Positions 42,514-53,382 of a stretch of DNA of 64,000 nucleotides are shown piece after piece. A program made the translations under genes and the position numbers. Under the pieces are notes generated by a model, which saw only the letters and a list, made by a program, of their open reading frames with translations, had not been told where the DNA came from and did not search any database. The stretch covers positions 3,162,001-3,226,000 of the forward strand of contig NZ_CP008849.1 in assembly GCF_000730385.1 (NCBI RefSeq), read 5' to 3'. Origin of the DNA: Alteromonas australica. Lineage in GTDB: Bacteria; Pseudomonadota; Gammaproteobacteria; Enterobacterales; Alteromonadaceae. Every line of letters starts with the position of its first letter. Position 1 is the first letter of the stretch.

Positions 42514-42815
42514 CTGCTTTAGCTTTTACCTATCAAAAAAAGCGGTCGCGAATTATAGTGAGTTACCACTCACTTGTCAAAAACGATGCAATTTGGCTAC
42601 AAACGCTTCCAAAGTTTACAAGGTTTTGCCCCCGCACAGGATTGTGAAACCCACAACCATATGCACAGGTTCACTCTGCCTTTATATACTGCAAATATTA
42701 TAAATTCAAAAACTTAGCCTAAAATTTAATAAAAATTTACAGTTGTTAGCCTGATTCGTTATCAGTTACGACAACTAAACAGACTAAAAATTCATTTTTT
42801 CATAGAAAAAATGAA
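42514..42815. other. lpxC-ftsZ intergenic region
   Basis: About 300 bases. It holds the lpxC promoter with an inverted repeat near one end and an AT-rich hairpin after ftsZ at the other; nothing else was recognised between. Confidence 0.6.
42552..42580 (-). promoter_or_regulatory. Consensus sigma-70 promoter of lpxC with inverted repeat in spacer
   Basis: On the minus strand TTGACA (42580-42575) and TATAAT (42557-42552) match the sigma-70 consensus at all 12 positions with a 17-base spacer. The spacer region contains AGTGAGT and ACTCACT (42557-42563 and 42568-42574), a perfect 7-bp inverted repeat that could bind a regulator. Start of transcription would be about 30 bases before lpxC. Confidence 0.85.
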
Positions 42816-42816
42816 T
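42786..42816 (-). terminator. AT-rich hairpin at the end of ftsZ
   Basis: ATTCATTTTTT and AAAAAATGAAT pair perfectly over 11 positions with a 5-base loop and are followed by T on the minus strand. It touches the ftsZ stop codon. Low GC content makes it a weaker terminator than the others. Confidence 0.6.
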
Positions 42817-43982
42817 TAGTCAGCTTGTTTACGCAAAAACGCTGGAATATCGAGATACTCTAAATCGTTATCCGGTTGCGCACTGTCTTCCGCTTTTAAC
42901 GCTTGATTGCCTTCAGTGCCGCCCACCGCTGAACGTGGTTCTGCAGCGGTGCTGCTACCGTATTCTTTTGCCGGTGTAGTTAAACGAGAACCTTCAGAGC
43001 TCACAAGAGAGATGTCTGGTTTACGCTCAGCACCAATACCCGTAGCAACCACGGTCACGCGAAGTTCGTCAGTCATCTCCATATCGATAACTGTACCTAC
43101 CACCACGGTGGCATTTTCAGACGCAAACGCTTTTACGGCATTACCGACCGTTTCAAATTCGTCGATGGCAAAATCTGGCCCTGCGGTGATATTCACTAAG
43201 ATTCCACGCGCGCCTGATAAATCGATGTCTTCCAGTAGTGGGCTAGCAATCGCAGATTCGGCGGCTTCTTCAGCACGGTCTGGACCGCTCGCGGCGCCAC
43301 TTCCCATCATTGCTTTACCCATTTCCGACATTACGGTACGTACGTCGGCAAAATCCACGTTAATTAAACCTGGACGCGTAATGAGCTCTGCAATACCTTG
43401 TACCGCGCCACGTAATACGTCATTTGCGGCACTAAAAGCTTGTAACAACGGCGTACCCGGGCCCATCACTTTAAGTAGCTTTTCGTTAGGGATAGTAATT
43501 AATGAATCAACGTTATTCGCTAATTCAACAATCCCCTGCTCTGCGAACGTGGTACGCTTTTTACCTTCAAATGGGAATGGCTTAGTGACAACGGCCACCG
43601 TTAAGATACCCATTTCACGTGCAATTTTTGCCACTTCTGGCGCTGCACCTGTTCCTGTACCACCGCCCATACCGGCTGTGATGAAAACCATGTCGGCACC
43701 ATCTAAGGCTTGACGAATGGTTTCTCTGTCTTCTTGTGCTGCATCGCGACCAATATTAGGATCGGCACCTGCACCTAACCCTTTGGTTACGCTAGAACCA
43801 ATTTGCAGTGTAACGTCAGCGCTTGAGCTGCGTAGTACCTGCGCATCGGTATTTACCGCGATGAATTCTACGCCTTCAATACTTTGTGAAACCATGTGTT
43901 CAACGGCATTACCACCACCGCCACCAACACCAATGACTTTTATTACGGCTTCTTCGCCGTGACTATCCATTAATTCGAACAT
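42816..43982 (-). CDS. ftsZ: Cell division GTPase FtsZ
   Basis: A 388-residue tubulin-like GTPase (E. coli 383) that forms the division ring. IKVIGVGGGGGNAVEHM and the GTP signature GGGTGTGAAP are present, with NVDFADVRTVMSEMG later. A variable linker leads to the C-terminal peptide LDIPAFLRKQAD, which binds FtsA, ZipA and ZapD; zapD is also in this window. GGAG precedes the start. It is the last gene of the dcw cluster, 106 bases after ftsA, a gap that may contain an extra promoter. Confidence 0.98.
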   Translation of the reverse strand: MFELMDSHGEEAVIKVIGVGGGGGNAVEHMVSQSIEGVEFIAVNTDAQVLRSSSADVTLQIGSSVTKGLGAGADPNIGRDAAQEDRETIRQALDGADMVFITAGMGGGTGTGAAPEVAKIAREMGILTVAVVTKPFPFEGKKRTTFAEQGIVELANNVDSLITIPNEKLLKVMGPGTPLLQAFSAANDVLRGAVQGIAELITRPGLINVDFADVRTVMSEMGKAMMGSGAASGPDRAEEAAESAIASPLLEDIDLSGARGILVNITAGPDFAIDEFETVGNAVKAFASENATVVVGTVIDMEMTDELRVTVVATGIGAERKPDISLVSSEGSRLTTPAKEYGSSTAAEPRSAVGGTEGNQALKAEDSAQPDNDLEYLDIPAFLRKQAD

Positions 43983-44088
43983 ACTTACTCTCCGGTTGTA
44001 CGTCTTTTAACACTACACTAAAACATAGTCTATCGATTATCTGCATCCTGCATATCGTGATGTTTTAGCGTTAGCGCCCCCAAATAAA

Positions 44089-45318
44089 TTAAAATTCGCC
44101 TTTAAACCAGCTTTGCACGCGATGAAATAAACTCTCACCGGTTTTCTGCTTACTGGACTTCTTATTATCTGATTGCACTTTGCCGTATTGCAGTAGCCCT
44201 ACGACAGTGGCAAAACCTGCATCTTCAACGTATTCGGACAAGCCTTTTACGTTAATGGGTGTTCCTACCCTTACAGGCATCTGAAAGAGTTCCTCTGCAA
44301 ACTCTACTGCGCCTTCCATTTTGGCGGTACCCCCGGTTAGCACAAGGCCGGCGGCAATTTGCTCTTCCAGTCCACTGGCACGAATTTCATCGTGAACCAG
44401 TTCAAACAGTTCTTGGTATCTTGGCTCAATCACTTCAGCAAGCGTATGTCGAGACATCACTCGAGCTGGGCGACCGCCTACACTTGGCACCTCAATACTG
44501 TCTTCCATGCTAACCATGTCTTTTAGCGCGCAAGCATAGTTAACCTTAATCTCTTCTGCGTTGCTAATTGGCGTTCTGAAGATTTTCGCTATGTCACTGG
44601 TAATTTGATTCCCTGCAACAGGGATAACCGCAGTGTGACGAATAGCGCCATCTGTGTAAATCACCATATCCATGGTGCCACCACCAATATCCACAACGCA
44701 CACGCCAAGCTCACGTTCATCATCGGTGAGCACCGCGTAGCTCGATGCCAACGCTGAGAAAATTAATTGATCAGCGTTTAGCTCACATCGCTCAACGCAT
44801 TTCACCATATTTTTCGCCATATCATCGGCACAGGTGATGATATGCGCATCGGCTTCCATTCGTACGCCTGACATGCCAATTGGGTTTTTAATTCCTTCTT
44901 GCACATCAATGGTAAACTCTTGAGGTAACACATGAAGTAATCTTCTTTCCGCTGCAATGGGCACACTTCGAGCGGCATGTATTACATTATCTACGTCTTC
45001 TTGTGTGACTTCTTGATTGTTAATGGGCACCATACCATTTTCATTCTGGCATTTTACGTGACGTCCCGAGATAGACATGAAAACTGAAGACACTCGGCAA
45101 TCTGCCATTAACTCCATCTCGTTCACTGCACGTTGTACCGACTTAACCACCAAATTTAAGTCGTTAACGCCACCTTTATCCATGCCTTTTGCGGCATGGG
45201 TGCCTACGCCAACGATGCTGATTTGATCATCATCAAGCAATTCGCCCACCACAGCCTTTACTTGGCTGGTGCCGATATCTAAGCCTACAATCAAATTGCG
45301 TTCAGCAGGTTTTGACAT
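44089..45318 (-). CDS. ftsA: Actin-like division protein FtsA
   Basis: A 409-residue protein that tethers FtsZ to the membrane. VGLDIGTSQVKAVVGE is the phosphate-1 motif, VVDIGGGTMDMVIY the phosphate-2 motif, and GLVLTGGTAKMEGA the adenosine motif. The C terminus FHRVQSWFKGEF is the amphipathic membrane-targeting helix. It starts 7 bases after the ftsQ stop. Confidence 0.97.
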   Translation of the reverse strand: MSKPAERNLIVGLDIGTSQVKAVVGELLDDDQISIVGVGTHAAKGMDKGGVNDLNLVVKSVQRAVNEMELMADCRVSSVFMSISGRHVKCQNENGMVPINNQEVTQEDVDNVIHAARSVPIAAERRLLHVLPQEFTIDVQEGIKNPIGMSGVRMEADAHIITCADDMAKNMVKCVERCELNADQLIFSALASSYAVLTDDERELGVCVVDIGGGTMDMVIYTDGAIRHTAVIPVAGNQITSDIAKIFRTPISNAEEIKVNYACALKDMVSMEDSIEVPSVGGRPARVMSRHTLAEVIEPRYQELFELVHDEIRASGLEEQIAAGLVLTGGTAKMEGAVEFAEELFQMPVRVGTPINVKGLSEYVEDAGFATVVGLLQYGKVQSDNKKSSKQKTGESLFHRVQSWFKGEF

Positions 45319-45325
45319 GGTTTAT

Positions 45326-46075
45326 TTAACTCTCTTCTTTTGTGGTGTTGTCACGTGGCGCTTTCCAACCCACGGCAACCCCAGTGTCATAGCGAAGGTC
45401 AACGTATTTCACTGCCTTCTCTTGTTGCGTCAATAACGGGTATACATCAATAAAACGCTGTAACCTGTCGATGAATTCTTGACGCCCTAAATTCAATTCA
45501 ATGCCGTTTTTTAACTGAACCTGCCATGCAAATCGTTCACTCAACGATAGCTCTGCAATATCCATATTGGTGGTAGCCAATAACGCATGCATGGCGTTAA
45601 AGCCTTCCAGTGCGGTTTTTTCGCTACCGCCTGGCCCGTATAAACGGGGTAAAACCAGTGCTTTTCCTTCAGCGTTAAACGTATCGCCGTAAGGGTTAAG
45701 GAGCAAATCCTCGTTCCATTTTGCCACTGGCTGCTGCTCAACCAAATAAATCTTTAAGGTGTTTGGCCATTTCTTGCGAACAGACGCTCGATAAACCCAA
45801 GGCTGCGCTTCCACTAGCCTAAACACATCGTTTACATCAAGGGCAAAAAAGCTGCCCGGTTGCGCCTCTCGAATAAGGCGCTCTAGTTTGGTGATATCGA
45901 TATATTGATAATCACCAGAAAAATCGATAACTTGCACTGGCATTTGCTGCTCATCTTGCAAATACTGATTGGCTTTAATCCCGCCAAATACCAATGCCGC
46001 AATAACAATACATAAAAAGGCAACGCCACCCCAAAGCGCGTGATTCGAACGGGTTTTGGCTGCGTTCTGTGTCAC
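45326..46075 (-). CDS. ftsQ: Division protein FtsQ
   Basis: A 249-residue single-pass protein (membrane helix about 14-36) with a periplasmic POTRA domain (MPVQVIDFSGDYQYIDITKLERLI, about 46-110 as a region) and a beta domain (from VEQQPVAKW). It recruits FtsL and FtsB to the septum. The start codon is GTG, 4 bases after the ddl stop, with AGGA about 10 bases upstream. Confidence 0.94.
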   Translation of the reverse strand: MTQNAAKTRSNHALWGGVAFLCIVIAALVFGGIKANQYLQDEQQMPVQVIDFSGDYQYIDITKLERLIREAQPGSFFALDVNDVFRLVEAQPWVYRASVRKKWPNTLKIYLVEQQPVAKWNEDLLLNPYGDTFNAEGKALVLPRLYGPGGSEKTALEGFNAMHALLATTNMDIAELSLSERFAWQVQLKNGIELNLGRQEFIDRLQRFIDVYPLLTQQEKAVKYVDLRYDTGVAVGWKAPRDNTTKEES

Positions 46076-46079
46076 CCTG

Positions 46080-47063
46080 TTATGCTCCTGCCATGACAGT
46101 TACTTGTTCATCTTCCATGCTGGTTGCTAAAATCGCCATAACCAGCTCATCAAACGTTAATCCCGCCACTTTCGCGGCTTTGGGAACCAAACTTTTTTCT
46201 GTCATGCCGGGTACCGTGTTCGCTTCAAGCAAGTAAAACTGCCCTTGGCTGTCTTGCATGACATCGATACGCCCCCAGCCCGAACCTGAAATTCCGTCAA
46301 ATGCACGGGTAGCTAATTCGGCTAACTGGGCTTCTTGATCTTGCGATAAACCACTTGGACAGAAATATTCCGTTGTGTCATCCTGGTATTTCGCAGCGTA
46401 ATCGTAAAACGTATGAGGGGTGGACATGCGAATAGACGGCAACGCCTGCCCCTGTATCACAGAAACAGTAAACTCTGGGCCGTCAATGTATTCCTCTAAC
46501 AGAACCTGATTGTCATATTTGAATGCGTTCTGAATCGCAATATCGAGTTGTTTAGCGCTTGTCACTCTTGCCATGCCAATACTCGACCCTTCTCTGGCCG
46601 GTTTTACCATGACTTCATTCCCCAATTTATCCATTATAGCGCCGCATGATCCAGCTTCAAAGTGCCTTTTATCAGCAATTTCATATTTTGCGGTGGGCAG
46701 CCCCAAGCTTTGCCAAACTTGCTTAGTATGGATTTTATCCATCGCCAGTGCTGAGCCTAATACACGGCTGCCGGTATAGGGCACATTTAGCAGTTGTAAT
46801 GCCCCCTGCATAGAGCCATCTTCTCCCCCCCGACCGTGCAGCATAATGAGTACGCGGTCTATTTGTTGGGTGAGTAAATCTGTCAATGGTTGGGCGGCGG
46901 GGTCGAAGGCCACCGCGTTTACACCTTGGCGCAACAAGGCATTTAGCACAGCGGTACCCGAACTTAGCGACACTTCACGCTCTGCTGAGTCGCCTCCAAA
47001 CATGACGGCAACTTTGCCAAATACATCAGCAGCGATGGCGTTTTTTAATGAAAAGCTAGTCAC
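46080..47063 (-). CDS. ddlB: D-alanine-D-alanine ligase
   Basis: A 327-residue ATP-grasp enzyme that makes D-Ala-D-Ala for peptidoglycan. [48 protein letters not shown] and [19 protein letters not shown] are family blocks. The start is a GTG overlapping the murC stop by 4 bases (GTGA), supported by AGGAAGG 6 bases upstream; this adds about 15 residues compared with E. coli DdlB. An ATG further in (codon 21) would cut the first strand. Confidence 0.95.
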   Translation of the reverse strand: MTSFSLKNAIAADVFGKVAVMFGGDSAEREVSLSSGTAVLNALLRQGVNAVAFDPAAQPLTDLLTQQIDRVLIMLHGRGGEDGSMQGALQLLNVPYTGSRVLGSALAMDKIHTKQVWQSLGLPTAKYEIADKRHFEAGSCGAIMDKLGNEVMVKPAREGSSIGMARVTSAKQLDIAIQNAFKYDNQVLLEEYIDGPEFTVSVIQGQALPSIRMSTPHTFYDYAAKYQDDTTEYFCPSGLSQDQEAQLAELATRAFDGISGSGWGRIDVMQDSQGQFYLLEANTVPGMTEKSLVPKAAKVAGLTFDELVMAILATSMEDEQVTVMAGA

Positions 47064-48508
47064 CGGTTACCTTCCTTTTGCAATTCGCTAGGTTCCATTT
47101 CACAGCGCGCGAGCTGTTTGGCAATTTGACCGATGTTACCTGCGCCCTGTGTCATCACAATATCCCCGTCTTGCAGCATATTGGCAAGGATGCTCGGCAA
47201 CGCGCCTTTGTCGCCCACATACACAGGCTCAATTTGACCGCGCTGACGAATGGAACGGCATAAAGACTTGCTGTCGGCTCCTTCAATGGGCTGTTCGCTG
47301 GCGGCGTATACATCAAGCAGCAGCAAGGCATCGACGCTTGAAAGCACGTCGACAAAGTCTTCATACAAATCGCGAGTTCGAGTGAACCTGTGTGGTTGGT
47401 ACACCATCATTAGCCGCCGATCAGGCCAATTAGCCCGCGCGGCAGCAATGGTCGCTTTTACTTCCGTTGGGTGGTGGCCGTAGTCATCCACCAAACAGAC
47501 CTCGCCTTTTGAAGTCGCAAAGCTGCCTAGTTGTTCAAACCGTCGCCCTATACCACCGAAGCTTGCCAATGCCTTCACAATAGCATGGTCATCAATACCT
47601 TCGTCTGTAGCCACGGCGATGGCAGCTAATGCATTAAGTACGTTGTGGTTGCCGGTAAGGTTAAGGGTAATATCCAAAGGCGCTTTATCTGGCCGATGAA
47701 CGGTAAAGTTCGCCTTACCAAATGACAAACTGATATTGTCAGCACGAACATCATTGTGTGCATTAAAACCATAGGTGGTGATGTTACGCCCAATACGGGG
47801 GATAATTTCCTGAATATTGGCGTCATCGCCGCAGACAATTGCATGACCATAAAAAGGTAAATTAGACAAAAACTCCACAAAGGTGTCTTTTACCTTTGAG
47901 AAATCTCCGCCATACGTGTCCATATGATCTGCTTCAATGTTAGTTACCACAGACACCATAGGCTGCAAATGGAGAAAAGACGCGTCGCTTTCGTCGGCTT
48001 CTGCAATAAGGTAACGGCTTTTACCTAACCTAGCGTTTGTTCCGGCACTGTTTAACAGGCCGCCAATGACAAATGTGGGGTCGTAGTCTGCTTCAGCAAA
48101 AATTGTGGAAATTAAGCTTGTTGTGGTGGTTTTGCCATGGGTTCCCGCTATCGCGATACCATGTCTAAAACGCATGAGCTCCGCCAACATTTCAGCACGA
48201 CGAATAATAGGAATACGCTGTTCTCGTGCCACGATAATTTCTGGATTTTGCTCGTTAATCGCACTCGACACGACGATTACGTCCATGCCTTCTACGTTTT
48301 CAGCTCTGTGACCAATTTTCACCTCAGCACCTAGTTCTGCTAGACGCTGAGTCATTGGCCCTTCTTGAATGTCTGAACCCGCAATTTTATAGCCTTCGTT
48401 TAGTAGCACTTCAGCAATGCCACCCATTCCGGCGCCGCCAATTCCAATAAAAAAGATGTTGCTCACCCGACGCATTTGCGGGCTTTCAAATGGGGTTTTA
48501 AAAACCAT
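47060..48508 (-). CDS. murC: UDP-N-acetylmuramate-L-alanine ligase
   Basis: A 482-residue Mur ligase (E. coli 491). [17 protein letters not shown] binds [17 protein letters not shown] is the ATP P-loop, [15 protein letters not shown] the catalytic-domain signature. The ATG shares a base with the murG stop (TAATG). A second in-frame ATG is at codon 12 (MRRVSNIFF) and could be the true start. Confidence 0.97.
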   Translation of the reverse strand: MVFKTPFESPQMRRVSNIFFIGIGGAGMGGIAEVLLNEGYKIAGSDIQEGPMTQRLAELGAEVKIGHRAENVEGMDVIVVSSAINEQNPEIIVAREQRIPIIRRAEMLAELMRFRHGIAIAGTHGKTTTTSLISTIFAEADYDPTFVIGGLLNSAGTNARLGKSRYLIAEADESDASFLHLQPMVSVVTNIEADHMDTYGGDFSKVKDTFVEFLSNLPFYGHAIVCGDDANIQEIIPRIGRNITTYGFNAHNDVRADNISLSFGKANFTVHRPDKAPLDITLNLTGNHNVLNALAAIAVATDEGIDDHAIVKALASFGGIGRRFEQLGSFATSKGEVCLVDDYGHHPTEVKATIAAARANWPDRRLMMVYQPHRFTRTRDLYEDFVDVLSSVDALLLLDVYAASEQPIEGADSKSLCRSIRQRGQIEPVYVGDKGALPSILANMLQDGDIVMTQGAGNIGQIAKQLARCEMEPSELQKEGNR

Positions 48509-49584
48509 TAGTCCCCTTCTCCCACCACTGCTTTGCAGTGGCTAACGACTTCTTCAGTAGCATGGGTGTTCGCGCGTTCTCGCGCCAATTCACCCGTTTT
48601 TATGCAATCGAGGGGGTGGGTAGTCCACTGCCTGATTGCCTGCCCTAAATTTTGTTTTAATACAGACTGTCCAATCATTACGGCTGCATTATGCTTTACC
48701 AATGATTGGGCATTCTTCGTTTGATGATCGTCTACTGCATGTGGCAAAGGGACGAATATCGCTGCGCGACCTGCCGCAGCAACTTCCGCAACAGTCAGTG
48801 CGCCAGCACGACATACAATAAAGTCAGCCCATGTGTAGGCATCGGCCATATCGTCAATGAAGTCACTGACCTCGGCGTTTACGTCCCATTGTTGATATAG
48901 CCCCTTAACAGTAGCTTGGTTTCCTTTTCCGCATTGATGGCGGATGGCTAAATGAGATACCCCTTTCACCGCTTCTGGTACGGTTTCATTTAGAATTTGT
49001 GCGCCTAAACTGCCGCCAACCACAAGTAAGTTTAACGGACGCGGTTCGCGATACTGTAACGGAGGTACAGCACTAATGGCTGCACGCACCGGATTACCTA
49101 CAGTATGCAGCTTTTCGGTAGGCACTGAAAATTGGTCTTTAGCATCATCAAAGCCAAGCAGTACCCGAGTGGCTAGCTTAGCGAGTAGTTTATTGGTCAT
49201 ACCCGCAGCCGCATTTTGCTCATGAATAATGAGGGGAATTCCAAGGCTTTTCGCGGCCACACCGCCCGGCCCACTCGCATACCCACCAAAACCAATCACT
49301 AATTCAGGTTGAATGCGCTTGATTATGCGCCGTGCCGAAAACAAACTTTTGATAAGGGCAACGCCACCAGTTAACTTGGCTTTCAGACCTTTCCCTCTTA
49401 TTCCTTTCACAGGAATAAAATGAATGGGGAAGCCATGTTTGGGCACCACGTCAGCTTCCATTCGTTCTGCTGTGCCTAACCATTCTACATGCCAACCGGA
49501 ACGGGCTAATGCTTCTGCGACAGCAAGGCCAGGGAATACGTGACCACCGGTACCACCCGCCATAATGAGACAACGTCTATTCAT
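48508..49584 (-). CDS. murG: Lipid II synthase, GlcNAc transferase MurG
   Basis: A 358-residue peripheral membrane GT28 enzyme that adds GlcNAc to lipid [34 protein letters not shown] and [26 protein letters not shown] donor-site sequence are present. It overlaps ftsW by 8 bases. Confidence 0.97.
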   Translation of the reverse strand: MNRRCLIMAGGTGGHVFPGLAVAEALARSGWHVEWLGTAERMEADVVPKHGFPIHFIPVKGIRGKGLKAKLTGGVALIKSLFSARRIIKRIQPELVIGFGGYASGPGGVAAKSLGIPLIIHEQNAAAGMTNKLLAKLATRVLLGFDDAKDQFSVPTEKLHTVGNPVRAAISAVPPLQYREPRPLNLLVVGGSLGAQILNETVPEAVKGVSHLAIRHQCGKGNQATVKGLYQQWDVNAEVSDFIDDMADAYTWADFIVCRAGALTVAEVAAAGRAAIFVPLPHAVDDHQTKNAQSLVKHNAAVMIGQSVLKQNLGQAIRQWTTHPLDCIKTGELARERANTHATEEVVSHCKAVVGEGD

Positions 49585-50965
49585 TATCGGCCTCCTGCGC
49601 CACTCTCGCGAGTATGGCTTTAATACCTGCTTTACCTTCTTCTTCCGCGGTAGCAGGCTTTACCTTTTCAATTTTGGTGGCTGGCGTGGCGACCTCTTGT
49701 GTTTCGTTCACCTTGTCTGATGCGGTGGTTTTAGGTTTTGCTTTCACTTTATTGCGCTTTCGCTCATTGCGATCGAGCGCTTGTACACCTTCTACGCGAA
49801 GCTCGAAATCGATTCGTAATAAAATGGCCACAGCCACTGACATAATAATAAGTGACGAGCCCCCGTAACTAACCAACGGTAGCGTGAGCCCTTTAGTAGG
49901 CAAAATACCTGCACTTGCACCAATATTCACTGCGGTTTGAAAGCTAAACCAAATGCCAATACTGTAGGCCAGATAGCCCTCAAAAGGTCGCGACTTCTCT
50001 AGAGCTTTATTGCCAATTTGCAGTGCTTTAATCACCATGCACAAAATTAGACAAAGGACGGTTAGTACGCCAACAAAGCCTAACTCCTCTGCCAAAATTG
50101 CCATCACGAAATCGGTATGGGCTTCAGGCAAGAACTCTAACTTTTGTAGGCTGTTACCCAGCCCTTGGCCAAACCAATTCCCCCTGCCATAAGCCATTAA
50201 CGACTGGGTAAGCTGGTAGCCTGCACCAAAAGGATCGGCCCAAGGGTCTAAGAATGACGTTACCCGTTTTAAGCGATATTCTTCAAATACAATCAGTGCA
50301 ACCACCGCCATTAGCCCAGCAAACACCAAGGCAAAGAACTGCCATAATCGGGCGCCAGCTAAGAACAATAACCCGATAGTGGTCGCAAACATCACCACCA
50401 CAGTGCCTAAGTCGGGCTGAATAAGCAGTAACATAGCTAACACGAAAAATACCGCTAATGGCTTGATGAAGCCTTTTAGGTTTTCCGTGACTTCTTCATA
50501 CCGGCGTACCAAATAACCGGCTAAATAGGCGAAGAAAAATAGCTTGGCTGGCTCGGCCGCCTGAATCGTGATAGGCCCTAGTGCTAACCAACGGGTACTT
50601 CCGTTTACCGTACGGCCCACTAGCAATACCGCAACCAACAATCCAATAGCGGCCAACAATAAGTAGGGGTTGCTCATGCGCCAAAATCGCATGGGCACTT
50701 GTAATACTGTCATGGCGGCAATGAGCGCACCCACGATATAAATACCGTGACGAATAGCAAAATAAAATGGATTGTCATGCAACCTGTCTGCAACAGGCAT
50801 AGACGCCGACGTCACGATAATAATACCAATGCTCATCAGTGCCAGTGCAATCAACATTAAACTGGTGTCGTAAGGCTGCTGCGTACGATTTTCATCGTGA
50901 CGGGCGGCGAATAACTCGCTTAACTTTGTTGGCGCATTAGCCGTTGAGATAGGAGCATTACTCAT
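49577..50965 (-). CDS. ftsW: Septal peptidoglycan polymerase FtsW (SEDS family)
   Basis: A 462-residue membrane protein with about ten helices that polymerises lipid II with Fts[52 protein letters not shown] and [11 protein letters not shown] are SEDS motifs. It is longer than E. coli FtsW (414) because of a charged Lys/Glu/Thr-rich cytoplasmic tail after about residue 395 ([20 protein letters not shown]). ATGA overlap with murD. Confidence 0.96.
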   Translation of the reverse strand: MSNAPISTANAPTKLSELFAARHDENRTQQPYDTSLMLIALALMSIGIIIVTSASMPVADRLHDNPFYFAIRHGIYIVGALIAAMTVLQVPMRFWRMSNPYLLLAAIGLLVAVLLVGRTVNGSTRWLALGPITIQAAEPAKLFFFAYLAGYLVRRYEEVTENLKGFIKPLAVFFVLAMLLLIQPDLGTVVVMFATTIGLLFLAGARLWQFFALVFAGLMAVVALIVFEEYRLKRVTSFLDPWADPFGAGYQLTQSLMAYGRGNWFGQGLGNSLQKLEFLPEAHTDFVMAILAEELGFVGVLTVLCLILCMVIKALQIGNKALEKSRPFEGYLAYSIGIWFSFQTAVNIGASAGILPTKGLTLPLVSYGGSSLIIMSVAVAILLRIDFELRVEGVQALDRNERKRNKVKAKPKTTASDKVNETQEVATPATKIEKVKPATAEEEGKAGIKAILARVAQEADNE

Positions 50966-52284
50966 GCTTGGCTCCTTTGTTTGACGGCCGAGGCAAAAAC
51001 TTGCGCGCGGTGAATGTAGTTATCGAACATATCAAGGCTTGCACACGCCGGTGACAGTAACACCACATCGTTAGGCTTAGCATGGGAAAAAGCGTAATCT
51101 ACGGCTTCGTCCATATCCTTTACTATCTGGGTTCGTTCAAACATGGCAGCAAACTGATGGGCGTCTTTGCCCATGGCGACAATATGGCTCACTTCGTTTT
51201 TTACAACATCAGCAAGCTGGTTAATATCGCCTCCTTTGGCATCGCCACCGGCAACAAGAATAATGTTACCTTCAGTCAAAGGTGCCAAACCTTGAAGCGC
51301 TGCAAGGGTTGCCCCTACGTTTGTGGCTTTAGAGTCATCAATCCAACGAACCCCATTGATGTTGGCAATTTCAACACAACGATGGGGCGCAGACTTAAAG
51401 GTGGTTACCGATTGCGCCGCGTCAATCAGATTAACATTCATGGTTGCCTGAAGGCCTTCACACAGTGCTAGGGAAGCCATCACATTGAGTACATTGTGAG
51501 TCCCTGCAAGCTGAATTTGGTTTGCATCAAGTAACGGTTCACCGTGCAAGGTAATGGCGTTATCTCTAAACCCAATGCCTTCTGATACATCAGACAACCC
51601 ATAGTAGCTAAGTTTATTCACTGTGCTTTGAGGTGCGCAATGTTCTGTGTCACGCCACACTACAGCTGTGTTGCAGTGAAGAAATATACGCTGTTTAGCT
51701 TGCACGTAGTTTTCGAAGGTCTGGTGTCTATCTAAATGATCATCACTGATATTTAAAATAGTTGCCGCCTGCAGGGCTAAGCTTGAGGTTGTTTCAAGCT
51801 GAAAACTAGAGAGCTCTAACACAATAACATCATAGTCATTTGCTAATGTGTCTAGTACGGGTAAGCCCACATTGCCCGCAGCCACGGCCTTTAGCCCACA
51901 ATGGTTGAGCATATGCGTCGTTAGCAAGGTCACGGTGGTTTTACCGTTTGAGCCGGTGATGCCAATAACGGGGGTTTCGTTTAACCGAGCAAATAGCTCT
52001 ACGTCGCCAATGACTTCAACCCCAGCACGTTGCGCCAACTGCACCTGTTCAATTGCAGGAGACAGCCCAGGGCTTAAAACCAAGACGTCGACACCATCAA
52101 AATAGGCGGCGGTTAGGCTACCTAGTGTCACTTCTACGTCTATCTCGTTAGGTAATGAAACACTCGCGCGAGTATCAAAGGCTTTAACTTGCGCCCCTTG
52201 CTGCTGTAAAAAACGCACACACGCCTGCCCGGTGACACCTAGGCCACCGACAACATATGTTTGTGCACGCACGTTATAGCTCAT
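50962..52284 (-). CDS. murD: UDP-MurNAc-L-alanine-D-glutamate ligase
   Basis: A 440-residue Mur ligase (E. coli 438). [17 protein letters not shown] is the UDP-binding region, [15 protein letters not shown] the P-loop, [20 protein letters not shown] includes the carbamylated Lys, and WIDDSKATN and [11 protein letters not shown] follow. It is 15 bases downstream of mraY. Confidence 0.97.
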   Translation of the reverse strand: MSYNVRAQTYVVGGLGVTGQACVRFLQQQGAQVKAFDTRASVSLPNEIDVEVTLGSLTAAYFDGVDVLVLSPGLSPAIEQVQLAQRAGVEVIGDVELFARLNETPVIGITGSNGKTTVTLLTTHMLNHCGLKAVAAGNVGLPVLDTLANDYDVIVLELSSFQLETTSSLALQAATILNISDDHLDRHQTFENYVQAKQRIFLHCNTAVVWRDTEHCAPQSTVNKLSYYGLSDVSEGIGFRDNAITLHGEPLLDANQIQLAGTHNVLNVMASLALCEGLQATMNVNLIDAAQSVTTFKSAPHRCVEIANINGVRWIDDSKATNVGATLAALQGLAPLTEGNIILVAGGDAKGGDINQLADVVKNEVSHIVAMGKDAHQFAAMFERTQIVKDMDEAVDYAFSHAKPNDVVLLSPACASLDMFDNYIHRAQVFASAVKQRSQA

Positions 52285-52299
52285 TAAATACTCGTCTCT

Positions 52300-53382
52300 C
52301 TATCTAAGTTTAAGTGTGGCTAAGCCCACTAGCACTAAAATGATGGAAATGATCCAAAAGCGCACGATGACTCGCGGTTCAGGCCACCCTTTGAGTTCAT
52401 AGTGGTGATGGATGGGCGCCATGCGAAAAATACGTTGTCCGCGAAGCTTGTATGAACCCACCTGCAAAATAACGGAGACGGTTTCCATAACAAACACGCC
52501 CCCCATGATAATCAGCACTATTTCTTGTCGAACTAACACCGCCAAAACGCCCAAGGTGCCTCCTAAGGCAAGGGAGCCAACATCGCCCATGAACACTTGG
52601 GCAGGATAGGTGTTAAACCATAGAAAGCCTAACCCGGCTCCCACGATGGCGGTACACACAATAACCAACTCACTAGTAAGGGGGATGTGAGGAATATTAA
52701 GGTAGTCGGCGAAATTTGCGTTGCCCGTCACATAGGAAAAAATGGCGAATGCCCCTGCCACTAAAATAGTGGGCACAATCGCCAAACCGTCTAAACCATC
52801 AGTAAGATTTACCGCGTTACTGGTGCCCACAATGGCAAAGTACGTAATGATGATAAAGAAGGCACCTAATTGCGGGAACACCTCTTTGAAAAATGGCACC
52901 AGTAAGGATGTTTCGGCACTTAGTGAAGCACTGCTATAAAGATAGAAGGCCACACCAATGGCCACCACCGACTGCCAAAAATACTTCCATCGAGCAATAA
53001 GACCTTTTGAGTCTTTTCGGATCACTTTGCGGTAATCATCAACAAAACCGATAATTCCATAAGACACCACGACAGTGAGTGTCACTAGCACGTAGCGGTT
53101 GGATAAATCAGCCCACATCAGAACACTGATGACAATTGCAGCAAGAATCAGTAGCCCACCCATTGTCGGTGTACCCGACTTTGACAAATGGCTCTGCGGC
53201 CCGTCGTCACGGATGGTTTGACCTATCTGCATACGCTGTAAATAGCGAATCATTTTAGGGCCAATTAAAATAGCGATAAGCAAGGCGGTTAGCGTGCTTA
53301 AAATAGCCCGTAACGTGAGGTATGAAAATACATTAAACCCTGCATCAAATTGTGTCAGCCAGTCGGCTAGCCAAATTAACAT
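52300..53382 (-). CDS. mraY: Phospho-MurNAc-pentapeptide translocase
   Basis: A 360-residue, ten-helix membrane enzyme (E. coli 360) that makes lipid I from undecaprenyl phosphate. Catalytic motifs are [30 protein letters not shown] and the triple His of [13 protein letters not shown]. It overlaps the end of murF by 7 bases. Confidence 0.97.
   Translation of the reverse strand: MLIWLADWLTQFDAGFNVFSYLTLRAILSTLTALLIAILIGPKMIRYLQRMQIGQTIRDDGPQSHLSKSGTPTMGGLLILAAIVISVLMWADLSNRYVLVTLTVVVSYGIIGFVDDYRKVIRKDSKGLIARWKYFWQSVVAIGVAFYLYSSASLSAETSLLVPFFKEVFPQLGAFFIIITYFAIVGTSNAVNLTDGLDGLAIVPTILVAGAFAIFSYVTGNANFADYLNIPHIPLTSELVIVCTAIVGAGLGFLWFNTYPAQVFMGDVGSLALGGTLGVLAVLVRQEIVLIIMGGVFVMETVSVILQVGSYKLRGQRIFRMAPIHHHYELKGWPEPRVIVRFWIISIILVLVGLATLKLR

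Noticed and set aside
42907..43713. 268-residue open frame on the plus strand
   Set aside because: It lies wholly antisense to ftsZ, is rich in Ser, Pro and Ala as expected for the complement of a conserved gene, and has no ribosome site or family resemblance.
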